Assembly (NCBI RefSeq): GCF_000518185.1
Contig: NZ_JADC01000011.1
Coordinates: forward strand, 186,001-250,000
DNA: 64,000 nucleotides
Origin: Bartonella clarridgeiae ATCC 51734
GTDB taxonomy: Bacteria; Pseudomonadota; Alphaproteobacteria; Rhizobiales; Rhizobiaceae
Reading direction: 5' to 3'
Below the pieces are notes generated by a model that was not told the DNA's origin, searched no databases, and was given only the letters and a program-made list of their open reading frames with translations. The stretch's first letter is position 1. Every line of letters begins with the position of its first letter. The position numbers were made by a program, and so were the translations under genes. Shown in pieces: positions 20,273 to 29,129 of the stretch.

Positions 20273-22750
20273 TTACAAAACTCCTATTTCTTTATTGGGG
20301 AAAAAGCACTTAACTGTTGTCCCTTGACCCATGCCAGTAAAAATTTCAACCCGTCCATCATGGAGTTCAACAAAGCTTTTAACAAGAGAAAGACCGAGAC
20401 CTGCTCCTGCACGTCCACCGTGATGGGAATGAGAAGAAAAACGTTTAAAAATCCGATCAAGAATATCGGTTGGAATATCAGACCCCTCATTATGAACACT
20501 GAAGATTATATGATCGCCTTGTGTATCAGCACGAAATTCAATTGTGCTTTTTTCCGTTGCAAAATTGATAGCATTACTAAGAACATTCACAAAAATCTGA
20601 TGTAAACGTTTTACATCAGCAGAAATAAATTTTAAGGAAGGAGAAATATGTTGTGAAAGTGTGATTTGACGTCCGTGGAGACGTTCCTCTACTCGTGCTA
20701 CTGCTTGTGTCATCGCCTCAGCAATGTGAACTGGTTTTATATCCAATATCATGATACCTGCATCAAGAGTTGCTAGGTCAAGAATATCATTGACAATATT
20801 TAAAAGAACTCCTGATTCTGAATGAATATAACCAAGATATTCTTGTTGGCGCTCGTTAATAGAACCGAAAATTTGGTCGCGCAAAATATCAGAAAATCCG
20901 ATAATATTAGTAAGAGGCGTGCGTAATTCATAAGAAACATGCTGGACAAATTCGTTGCGCAGACGATCAGCTTTTTCTAACGCTTCATTCTTTTCTTGTA
21001 GGGCTCGTGCGATATGGACAGTGTCAGTAACATTAACAAAAGTTAGCATTGTTTGTCCATTAGGCAAAGGTGCGAGTGTATAATCAATTATTATTCCACT
21101 TTTTAAATCTATGCGGCCTGAATATGCATCACGTTTTTCAGCAAAACCAGTAATGAATTGTGTAAATTGTTTCCATTCTTCTCCTGTTGTTAAAGCAGAA
21201 CAGTGGTTTTGTAATTGAGTAATATGCGTTCCTTCTACTAGTAAATTATGAGGGAGCGACCACAATTTCGATAAAGCTGGGTTCGATAAACGCAGACGTC
21301 CATCAGTACCAAAAACCACAACTCCTTCAGATAGTTTGTCAAGTGTTTCACCTTGTATTTTAATTAGTGTATTATAGCGTCGCTCAAGATCAATTTTTTC
21401 TGTAAGATTTTCATAAAGCCAGGTAACACCTCCTTGAGGATGAGGACTGGAAATAACACGCACTGTACGTCCATCAGGAAGATTCCAAATTTGTTGATTC
21501 GATTCTGTTAGTCGATAAACTTTTAAAAGCTCTTCTTTCCATACTCGCCAATCAGGATGTTCACCAATAAAACCTTTTTCACGCAAATGTTCGAGAAACA
21601 ATGAATGACTTGGTTCACTCTCTAAAAAAGAAATTTCTAATGGCCATAAAATTTTAAAAGCATGATTGCAGAATTTTAATTTTTGATTGGCATCAAAAAT
21701 TGCTACAGCCGTTGAAATTTGGTCGAGTGTTTCACAATGACTTTGAAGAATGCGTCCCATTTCTTTGACAAGATTTTCATATGCACTGTCATCACGAGCA
21801 AAGGCTGCCATTCCCTCTTTTGTTGTAATACGTGTGAGATGAAAATGATGCCGTTCTCCTTTAACCACTGTATAAACATGCTTTTGAAAAATTGCTTCTG
21901 TTTCATCTGTTGTGCATAGTGTTGTTTCATTGAAAAGATCAACAATATTATTATTTTCTTGAAAATTTGTCATTTCCCGAAAAGCACGATTGGTAAAGCA
22001 GATTTTTCCTTCACAATCTCGAATCCATACTGGTTCTCGAATATGATCAAGAAGATTACGCTGCATTTTCAGTTCTGTGAGGATTTGGATAGCATCTTTC
22101 TGTAATCGAATATTTTCACTCTGCTGTGCTGAAATGTCTTGAAAGCGGACAATAGCTGCTGTTCCAGCGATAATTCCTGTAATTTGCAACATTATTTTAC
22201 TTGTAGTGGTGACGGAAAGTTCAAAAGAGCAACCATTACAACGTAGTTGAGTGAGTGCTTGATCAAATTGCTGTAAAGAGTTTTTTTCAAGCCATTTTTC
22301 AAAACACTGAAAATCTTTTTGATGAATACCTGCTTTTTGCAATGCGGGAATATTGCCAACTATACGGGGTAAGGCTGTTGGATTGTCCCAAATAAAGAGG
22401 CATTGGCCTGTTTCTTCTAGAAGCCATTCATAATTTTTGAGCTTTTCAGAAAGATTAGCCTGAATCATTTTCCAAGATTTCCATAAAGCTCTTTTTGTAT
22501 TTATAATAACTATTATGCATATGAAAAGTGACGAGCAAGAAATACTGCCAAAGAGCACTATGATAAGTCGCGATTCATCTGACCAAGTGAAAGAAGGAAG
22601 CAGATGAAATACTGAGGTCTGAGCAAAAGCATATACTGGAAATAAAAAGAATAAGAAATAAAAAACATCAACACAAAGTTGAGCAATTTTTTGTGTTTTT
22701 TCTTTGAATATGAATATAAAGTTATGCACACTGGGCTTTTTCTTCTGCAC
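20273..22750 (-). CDS. divL: DivL-type PAS-domain pseudo-histidine kinase
   Basis: 825 residues from a GTG with AGGA upstream. The order is: hydrophobic N-terminal segments (about 25-45 and 60-85), several PAS domains, a HisKA-type helix region and an HATPase domain with NVLSNAINFA and GAGLGLSLVKS. In the DHp helix the motif reads HVSYELRTPLT, with Tyr607 where ordinary kinases have the phospho-accepting His. This tyrosine is the signature of DivL, which in Caulobacter binds DivK and controls the CckA-CtrA pathway at the cell pole. It begins 12 bases after ahcY and is followed by the tsaE fusion gene, as in other Rhizobiales. Confidence 0.9.
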   Translation of the reverse strand: MQKKKPSVHNFIFIFKEKTQKIAQLCVDVFYFLFFLFPVYAFAQTSVFHLLPSFTWSDESRLIIVLFGSISCSSLFICIIVIINTKRALWKSWKMIQANLSEKLKNYEWLLEETGQCLFIWDNPTALPRIVGNIPALQKAGIHQKDFQCFEKWLEKNSLQQFDQALTQLRCNGCSFELSVTTTSKIMLQITGIIAGTAAIVRFQDISAQQSENIRLQKDAIQILTELKMQRNLLDHIREPVWIRDCEGKICFTNRAFREMTNFQENNNIVDLFNETTLCTTDETEAIFQKHVYTVVKGERHHFHLTRITTKEGMAAFARDDSAYENLVKEMGRILQSHCETLDQISTAVAIFDANQKLKFCNHAFKILWPLEISFLESEPSHSLFLEHLREKGFIGEHPDWRVWKEELLKVYRLTESNQQIWNLPDGRTVRVISSPHPQGGVTWLYENLTEKIDLERRYNTLIKIQGETLDKLSEGVVVFGTDGRLRLSNPALSKLWSLPHNLLVEGTHITQLQNHCSALTTGEEWKQFTQFITGFAEKRDAYSGRIDLKSGIIIDYTLAPLPNGQTMLTFVNVTDTVHIARALQEKNEALEKADRLRNEFVQHVSYELRTPLTNIIGFSDILRDQIFGSINERQQEYLGYIHSESGVLLNIVNDILDLATLDAGIMILDIKPVHIAEAMTQAVARVEERLHGRQITLSQHISPSLKFISADVKRLHQIFVNVLSNAINFATEKSTIEFRADTQGDHIIFSVHNEGSDIPTDILDRIFKRFSSHSHHGGRAGAGLGLSLVKSFVELHDGRVEIFTGMGQGTTVKCFFPNKEIGVL

Positions 22751-22762
22751 TAAGAAAATATC

Positions 22763-24142
22763 CTAATAACGGTAATGATCTGACTTATAAGGTTCTTTTG
22801 GGGAAATACCAATATAGGCGGCTTTTTCTTCCGATAAAACGCTTAATTTTATTCCTAACCGATCAAAGTGAAGACCTGCAACTTTTTCATCGAGATATTT
22901 AGGCAAAAACATTACTTCATTTTTATAGTTTTCTGCATTGGTAAAGAGTTCAATTTGCGCTAAAACTTTATCAGTAAATGAAGCTGACATGATAAAAGAA
23001 GGATGAACTGTAGAATTACCAAGATTTAACAAACGGCCTTCAGATAATAAAATTACGTGTTTGCCCTCAGGAAAAGTAATCATATCAACTTTTGATTTAA
23101 TATTTGTTCCTGTTAGATTCCTAGGAGCCGATACATGGATTTTATTGTCAAAATGGCCAATATTTCCTAGGATACAAATATTTTTAATTTGTCTCATATG
23201 TTCTAAGCGGACAATATTTTTATTTCCAGTCGTAGTTATAATAGTATCGGCGCTAGAAGCTGCATCTTCCAAAGTAACGGCTTCATAACCATTCATAGCG
23301 GCTTGAAAAGGGCAAATTGGATCGATTTCTGTTATTTTTACACGTGCTCCAGCATCTGAAAGAGAGGCTGCTGAACCTTTACCAACGTTGTCATAACCAC
23401 AGAAAATAGCTATTTTACCAGCTATCATCAAATCTGTTCCGTGTCGGATAATGTCTACTAGTGATTTTTTACATCCGTATTTATTATCAAATTTTGATTT
23501 TGTAACGCTGTCATTGACATTAATGGCGGGAAAAAACAAAAGTCCTTTTTTCTGTAATTGATCAAGATGGTGTACTTCCGTTATGGTTTCTTTGCTAACA
23601 CCTTTTATTGCTGTACGCTGACGCGTAAAAAATCCTGGTATAGTTATACGTTTTTGAATTTGTTTGAAAAAAAATTCTTCCTCTTCTGTTGTAGGATGAG
23701 ATAAAATATCTTTGTTTTCCTTTACACAGCTAGCTATTAAAACGTAGTTAGTAGCGTCGTTTCCATCGTCTAATATAAGATTGGAAAGTTTGTCATCAGG
23801 CCATTGAAAAATTGCATCAATATAAATCCAATATTCTTCAAATGTTTCTCCTTTGAATATGAAGACGGTAGTACCTGCAGCAGCTGCGTGATTTTGTGTA
23901 GAAAAAATATTATTAGAGCTCCATCGTATATCGGCATCAATTGCTTTTAATATTTCAATCAAAACACCTATTTGAATGGTCATGTGTAATAAACTAGAAA
24001 TACATGCTCCACGTAAAGGTTGACTGGAAAAAAATTCTTTATGGCAAGCCATTAAACCAGGCATTTCCATTTCCGCAATATCAACCTTACCGCTATAAGT
24101 AGCAAGTGCGATATCTTTGATAACATAATCTTGAGCAGCCAT
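22763..24142 (-). CDS. ahcY: Adenosylhomocysteinase-like protein, diverged at catalytic and NAD-binding sites
   Basis: 459 residues, clearly homologous to S-adenosylhomocysteine hydrolase along its full length ([55 protein letters not shown]-terminal HYRY). Several normally invariant positions have changed. The catalytic Asp of STQDHAAAA is Asn84, and about four residues are missing just after it. The NAD motif GYGDVGKG reads GYDNVGKG (249-256), so the middle glycine is Asp251. TGHPSF reads TVHPSF (V379). The family enzyme splits SAH into adenosine and homocysteine. The frame is intact and the start is the usual [11 protein letters not shown]. It may be inactive, slow, or drifting towards a pseudogene. 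Confidence 0.85.
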   Translation of the reverse strand: MAAQDYVIKDIALATYSGKVDIAEMEMPGLMACHKEFFSSQPLRGACISSLLHMTIQIGVLIEILKAIDADIRWSSNNIFSTQNHAAAAGTTVFIFKGETFEEYWIYIDAIFQWPDDKLSNLILDDGNDATNYVLIASCVKENKDILSHPTTEEEEFFFKQIQKRITIPGFFTRQRTAIKGVSKETITEVHHLDQLQKKGLLFFPAINVNDSVTKSKFDNKYGCKKSLVDIIRHGTDLMIAGKIAIFCGYDNVGKGSAASLSDAGARVKITEIDPICPFQAAMNGYEAVTLEDAASSADTIITTTGNKNIVRLEHMRQIKNICILGNIGHFDNKIHVSAPRNLTGTNIKSKVDMITFPEGKHVILLSEGRLLNLGNSTVHPSFIMSASFTDKVLAQIELFTNAENYKNEVMFLPKYLDEKVAGLHFDRLGIKLSVLSEEKAAYIGISPKEPYKSDHYRY

Positions 24143-24474
24143 TTTTATTCTTTCAAAATTATTTTTTCAAAACGGTAGGAAAAATTAAAAAGAAATGCAA
24201 GTAAATACAAATATTTGTTTATACGAAAAAAACCTTTTTAAATGTCCGTAAGTTTGTGCAACAGGCATGTATTATAATGTTTTAAATGGTGATGTGAGGA
24301 GCTGAGTAAAAAAGGTTTTTAAAGTTCTTTGGATACAAGGAAAAATCATTATAAAGAAAAAAAAACCGTTATAAAATTGCATTTTGAGAAAATAGAAGAT
24401 CTACGGATACTTCAATATCCTGGACCTTTTTCTTTGTTTAATGTGAAAGTGAATTTGGTTATAAAAGGGAGATA
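24143..24474. other. Gap upstream of ahcY
   Basis: About 330 bases. In several Rhizobiales ptsH (HPr) lies just upstream of ahcY; I see no HPr-like sequence here in any frame. A 71-codon plus-strand frame (24329-24544) starts with TTG and runs into the 3' end of the epimerase gene, and is not called. I do not recognise an SAH riboswitch. Confidence 0.5.
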
Positions 24475-24476
24475 CA

Positions 24477-25475
24477 TTAAATTGATAAATTATGAGAAAA
24501 CTGTCCTTGTGGACGGAACCGCCATAGATAACTTGGTAAAATAGCAGTCATCGATTTAGGAATAATTCCTACTCCTTCTAAAGTATATCCATTATCTCTA
24601 GCTTCTTGAGAAACAATATTATCCCTTTGTAAAAAACGTATTTGATTAGCTGTTATGAGTGTCGGAAAGAGGGGGAATTTACCAAGAGTTCCAAAGAAAC
24701 CTCCGATAAAAAGTCCAGCAGCAAGAGGGAGAGGAACTGTTCTTTTTTTACGGTGAATAACTTTTAATATTTCTTCAAGAGCATTTTGAAAAGTAAAAAT
24801 TTTGGGCCCACCAAGGTCATAACTTTTGCCTAAGATAACGTGTCCTTCTAAAGCATGTACAACAAATTTGGCAATATCACCAACATAAACAGGTTGTAAT
24901 TTACTTTGTCCACCACCAAAAAGTGGCATGATTGGCATAAAACGAGAGAAATTTGCTAAAACATTAAAAAAACAATCTTCTGGCCCAAAAATAACAGATG
25001 AGCGCATAATAATTGCTTGGGGATGCGTATTACGAACAATTTGCTCACTTAGAGCTTTAGCACGTGCGTAAGAAAATGAGGCATTTTTGTCAGTGATAAG
25101 TGTTGACATATAGATGAGAGGAATACCAGCTTTGATTGTTAATTCAGAGACATTTCGCGCACCATCAACTTGTATATTTTGAAAATTTGGTTTGTTTGTT
25201 TGCGCTAAACCTCCAGGAAGAAAAACTGCACCATCTGCTCCGGATAGTGCATTTGCAACCGAAGCATAATTTCTGACGTCAGTTTTAAGCATTTGTGTTT
25301 GTCCTACTTCGCCTATTTGTAACATATAATAAGCTTTTTGCGGACAACGCACAGCTATACGTACTCGATAACCCCGCTTAGTTAAGGTCTCCACAATGTA
25401 TCGTCCTACAAAACCTGATCCCCCAAAAACAGTGATAAGTTTAGGATTTTGATAAAGGGCATAATCAAGTTTCAT
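24477..25475 (-). CDS. NAD(P)-dependent epimerase, complex I NDUFA9-like
   Basis: 332 residues from the ATG at 25475, which has AGGA 9 nt upstream; a TTG two codons earlier is less likely. The N-terminal Rossmann motif is VFGGSGFVGRYIVETL. Further atypical short-chain dehydrogenase signs are MSTLI, YARAKALSEQIV and MRSSVIFGPED. This subfamily resembles the NDUFA9 accessory subunit of respiratory complex I, and rhizobial members are annotated as complex I NDUFA9-subunit family proteins; the biochemical role is not settled. It follows folC with 42 bases between stop and start. Confidence 0.85.
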   Translation of the reverse strand: MKLDYALYQNPKLITVFGGSGFVGRYIVETLTKRGYRVRIAVRCPQKAYYMLQIGEVGQTQMLKTDVRNYASVANALSGADGAVFLPGGLAQTNKPNFQNIQVDGARNVSELTIKAGIPLIYMSTLITDKNASFSYARAKALSEQIVRNTHPQAIIMRSSVIFGPEDCFFNVLANFSRFMPIMPLFGGGQSKLQPVYVGDIAKFVVHALEGHVILGKSYDLGGPKIFTFQNALEEILKVIHRKKRTVPLPLAAGLFIGGFFGTLGKFPLFPTLITANQIRFLQRDNIVSQEARDNGYTLEGVGIIPKSMTAILPSYLWRFRPQGQFSHNLSI

Positions 25476-25517
25476 GATCAAAAGTCCTATCTATTAAAGT
25501 GCTAAAACACCTGATTG

Positions 25518-26837
25518 CTAACATGGTGGTGTTTGATTGTCACGCAAAATATCGCCTGCAAGGTAAAAAGAACCACTAATTAAGACAATCGCTTCTTTGT
25601 GTTCTAAACTAATTTTGTGAAATGCAGCTTGTAGATTAGCCTGTGGGTCAGCGATAAGTCCTGCTTTTTGAGCTGATTCTGCTAAAATTTTGGGACAAAC
25701 ACCCGCGTTGCTGGAAACCAAAGGAACTGTATATACTATTTTGACAAGATTAACTAAAGGACAAAAATAACCGATGCTATCTTTGGTATTAAGCATACCA
25801 ACAATCATAACAATGGGGCGATTTGATCTTTTTTTCCATTGGGTTAATACTTCTGCGATGACTTTTCCAGCGGCAGGATTATGACCACCATCTAACCATA
25901 AGTCAAAATTAGGAGAAAGTTGATCAACCAATTGTCCGTAAGTAAGATGCTGCATTCTTGCTGGCCAATAAAGATTTTGCAAAGCATTGCTTATGACTTG
26001 TTCTGAAAGTCGAAAGCCTGCTTTGTAAACTGCCTCAATAGCAGCACCCGCATTGGCAATTTGATGATCACCAATAAGCTTAGGGAGTGGAAGATCGAGT
26101 AGACCTTGATTGTTTTGAAATACCATACGCCCGTATTCTTTATAGCTTTTATAATCTTGGTTAAAAATGTAATAAGGTGCTTTTTTTTTGGTAGCAAGAG
26201 TACTTAAAAGAGGAGAAATTATATCATGATCTTGCTTACCAATAATCACAGGGACTTCTGATTTAATGATTCCTCCTTTTTGAAAAGCGATTTGTGCAAT
26301 TGTGTTACCAAGAAAAGATTCATGATCATAATCAATGGGCATGATAAGCGATACAGCTGGCTTTTTAATGACATTTGTGGCATCAAAACGTCCTCCTAAT
26401 CCAACTTCTAAAATGATTGCATCAGCTGGATGTGTGCTGAACAACATAAAAGCAGCTGCTGTAAAAACTTCAAAAACAGTGATAGGTTTTTTACAATTCA
26501 CTTCTATAATTTGATGAATTGTTTTGATCAATAGGCTATCTGTGACAAATTGGCTTCCTCCTTTGTGACTTAGTCGAAAACGTTCATTCCAATTAACCAA
26601 ATGAGGAGAACTGTATACATGAACGCGATAGCCTGCACTTTCTAGGAGAGCTCGGCAAATAGCTGACGCAGACCCTTTACCATTTGTTCCGGCAATATGA
26701 ATAATAGGTGAAAGATTTAAATGTGGGTTACCGAGACATTCTAAAAGACGTGAAATACGATCTAAAGAAAGATCACACTTTTTAGGATAGATCTTTATTA
26801 AATCATCTACCACCTGTTGCATACAGCTTTTTTTCAT
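25518..26837 (-). CDS. folC: Folylpolyglutamate synthase / dihydrofolate synthase
   Basis: 439 residues, full length. ATP-binding loop GTNGKGSASA, the Mur-ligase signatures EVGLGGRFDATN and DYDHESFLG, and the C-terminal LDGGHNPAAG are present. It adds glutamate to dihydropteroate and folates in the cytoplasm. It lies 18 bases after accD on the same strand, the conserved rhizobial accD-folC pair, so both are probably co-transcribed. Confidence 0.95.
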   Translation of the reverse strand: MKKSCMQQVVDDLIKIYPKKCDLSLDRISRLLECLGNPHLNLSPIIHIAGTNGKGSASAICRALLESAGYRVHVYSSPHLVNWNERFRLSHKGGSQFVTDSLLIKTIHQIIEVNCKKPITVFEVFTAAAFMLFSTHPADAIILEVGLGGRFDATNVIKKPAVSLIMPIDYDHESFLGNTIAQIAFQKGGIIKSEVPVIIGKQDHDIISPLLSTLATKKKAPYYIFNQDYKSYKEYGRMVFQNNQGLLDLPLPKLIGDHQIANAGAAIEAVYKAGFRLSEQVISNALQNLYWPARMQHLTYGQLVDQLSPNFDLWLDGGHNPAAGKVIAEVLTQWKKRSNRPIVMIVGMLNTKDSIGYFCPLVNLVKIVYTVPLVSSNAGVCPKILAESAQKAGLIADPQANLQAAFHKISLEHKEAIVLISGSFYLAGDILRDNQTPPC

Positions 26838-26855
26838 AATTTAATGGATTTTGTT

Positions 26856-27761
26856 TCAGAAGTTAGAATTTACAGGTTTAGTTGATGATGGATTAGAAGG
26901 TTTAAGAGTTGCAGGACTTTTTGTCATTAAGCGTAAAAGCCGTGCAATAGTGGTTTTCATTTGCAAACGAGAGACAACCATATCAATCATACCGTGTTCA
27001 AAGAGATACTCACTACTTTGGAAACCTTCAGGTAAAGTTTCACGGATTGTTTGTTGGATGACACGTGGTCCTGCAAAGCCAATCATAGCACCAGGTTCAG
27101 CAATATGGATATCGCCTAGCATAGCATAAGAAGCGGTAACACCACCAGTGGTCGGGTTAGTAAGAACTACGACGTAAGGTAATTTTTCTTCTTTCATCAT
27201 TTCAATTGCTACCGTTGTACGTGGCATTTGCATGAGTGATAATGTTCCTTCTTGCATTCGTGCCCCACCTGAAGCTGCAAAAAGAACTAAAGGGCATTTC
27301 TCTGTAATGGCGGTGTGAAAAGCTTTTATAATAGCTTCTCCCGAAGCCATGCCAAGTGACCCGCCCATAAAAGCGAAATCTTGAACAGTAGCGATGATTG
27401 GTAAACCTTCAATAGTACCTCGTGCATTTAAGATATTATCATCAACACCAAGCTTAGAACGATAATCTTTTAACCGGTCAATATAACGTTTTTCATCGCG
27501 AAATTTTAATGGATCTATGACAACTTTTGGATTTTCAATCAGCGTATAAACTCCATCATCAAAGAAATGCATAAGACGATTTTTGGCACTAATAGGCATA
27601 TGATGGCCGGAATTAGGAATCACATATTGGTTAGCTTTCAGATCTTTATGGAAAACCATTTGACCATTGGTGGGATCTTTGATCCATAGATTATCTGGAA
27701 TTTCACGGTTCCCTAATATGGAATTGATTTTAGGACGAACATAATTTGTAATCCAGTTCAT
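26856..27761 (-). CDS. accD: Acetyl-CoA carboxylase carboxyltransferase subunit beta
   Basis: 301 residues from the ATG that begins [12 protein letters not shown], the family's usual start; the frame is open 32 codons further upstream but that part has no family match. The crotonase-like core has [22 protein letters not shown] and [11 protein letters not shown]. The N-terminal zinc ribbon of E. coli AccD (two CxxC pairs) is missing: the positions read KDPTNGQ and VIPNSGHH. Rhizobial AccD proteins commonly lack most of these cysteines, so this is not by itself a defect. With AccA it makes malonyl-CoA for fatty-acid synthesis. The trpA gene that precedes accD in many Rhizobiales is absent. Confidence 0.95.
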   Translation of the reverse strand: MNWITNYVRPKINSILGNREIPDNLWIKDPTNGQMVFHKDLKANQYVIPNSGHHMPISAKNRLMHFFDDGVYTLIENPKVVIDPLKFRDEKRYIDRLKDYRSKLGVDDNILNARGTIEGLPIIATVQDFAFMGGSLGMASGEAIIKAFHTAITEKCPLVLFAASGGARMQEGTLSLMQMPRTTVAIEMMKEEKLPYVVVLTNPTTGGVTASYAMLGDIHIAEPGAMIGFAGPRVIQQTIRETLPEGFQSSEYLFEHGMIDMVVSRLQMKTTIARLLRLMTKSPATLKPSNPSSTKPVNSNF

Positions 27762-28285
27762 CTTTTTTGTCTCTCTATGAAATGTTATACACTTTATGTA
27801 TGGGTTGAGGGAATGTAGGACTGAATGGTTAGACTTATCTTTGCGCCAGACAGACAATAAACTGTTTCATTTAATTCTTTTATGGATGACCTACCTTTAA
27901 TTGTATCATGTTTGCTTTCCTCTTTTCATTTAATGCTATGATAATAGCTTAAAAATGCTTTCCATAATAAAATTATTATCAATTAAGATAATTTATTTTG
28001 TTGGTTTTTTATTTTAATGTCAAATTGCATTGTGGTCCTATTGTATAAATAATTGATAATAATGAATTTATTGTAAGGGATTTTTGAGAAAAATATAATT
28101 AGAAAAATAAGTGCAATCTTTTATTGTAGCATTAATTATTTCAATAATTTTAAAGTTGCATATTCTAAATTTGAACGCATGTTTTTTTATATTATAAAAT
28201 TGTATGAAATCGATTTGGTTTTATAAAATTATATTTCTTTTATTCATTTTATTTTTCTTATTTTAATTGATCAAGTGCTATTATT
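27762..28285. other. AT-rich gap upstream of accD
   Basis: About 520 bases without a supported gene. It must hold the accD-folC promoter. trpA is expected here in many Rhizobiales; I see no recognisable remnant. Confidence 0.5.
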
Positions 28286-28999
28286 TTAGTGTGACAAGTG
28301 CGAAGTCTGATGTGAAAGCATTTTCTGTAAATGCGTCATAAAGGCAGCTGCAAAAAGTGGTGTAAATAAATTAAGGATAGGAATAGAAACAAAAAACGCT
28401 ATCAATAAACCTGCACCAAAAACAGTAGTGTGATGTGTTCGTAAAAAAGCGTGAGCCTCCTGTTTAGATCGAAAACGATAAGCAACGAATACAAAATATT
28501 CACGACCAAATAGATAACCATTAATCACATAAAAGGCAATTAAATTGATGCTCGGTATAAAGAACAAGAAAAAAGCAATTCCATTTCCGAAAAAACTTAA
28601 AATAACAAATTTTAAAGCAAGAATAAAAGAGTATCCAAATGACATAGCTTTTCCAGTAGGCTCATTTGGATAATCTTCTTTTTCAATAATTTCAGCAGCG
28701 TTATCAATGAAAAAACTTCCAATCATTGCTGCGATTGGAGCAATAAAAAAGGCTATCAAAAAAGACAGACCAAGGTTAAAAATAATAAGTATGCTTAATT
28801 CTATCCATTCTGTCCAATAGGTTGGTCTAGGAATAAAATGAGCAATCCAAAGAGAAAAGTAGGGCATAAAAAACTGGTATGTACATAACCATATTATAAC
28901 AAGGACAAGAAAAGTAAGTCCTAATATTTTCCATATCATAGTACGATATTGCTGGGTGAAAAGGCGCTGTAGAGCGTAATGAGCAGCAGTAAAAATCAT
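28286..28999 (-). CDS. EI24/CysZ-like integral membrane protein
   Basis: 237 residues with about four to five strongly hydrophobic segments and the family-like stretch FFLFFIPSINLIAFYVINGYL followed by GREYFVFVAYR. It belongs to the EI24 domain group that includes CysZ. CysZ imports sulfate in E. coli, but rhizobial members are not all proven sulfate transporters, so the substrate is open. It stands between accD and coaBC on the same strand with gaps on both sides, and is probably transcribed alone. Confidence 0.8.
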   Translation of the reverse strand: MIFTAAHYALQRLFTQQYRTMIWKILGLTFLVLVIIWLCTYQFFMPYFSLWIAHFIPRPTYWTEWIELSILIIFNLGLSFLIAFFIAPIAAMIGSFFIDNAAEIIEKEDYPNEPTGKAMSFGYSFILALKFVILSFFGNGIAFFLFFIPSINLIAFYVINGYLFGREYFVFVAYRFRSKQEAHAFLRTHHTTVFGAGLLIAFFVSIPILNLFTPLFAAAFMTHLQKMLSHQTSHLSH

Positions 29000-29129
29000 G
29001 AATAAGAAATAAAAAAGGAATAATAAAAAACAGGAGGTGAAATGAAGAACATTTTATATATAATATTTGTAGCTTAAATTATATATTTTAAAGTCAATTA
29101 TTTTCATTTAAAACAAATTTTTTTGTTTT

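Noticed and set aside
24143-24330. Possible SAH or SAM riboswitch upstream of ahcY
   Set aside because: No conserved SAH/SAM aptamer core could be recognised in this AT-rich leader.
24329-24544. 71-codon plus-strand frame near the epimerase 3' end
   Set aside because: TTG start, runs antisense into the conserved epimerase C-terminus, no family likeness. It is also not the HPr expected near ahcY.
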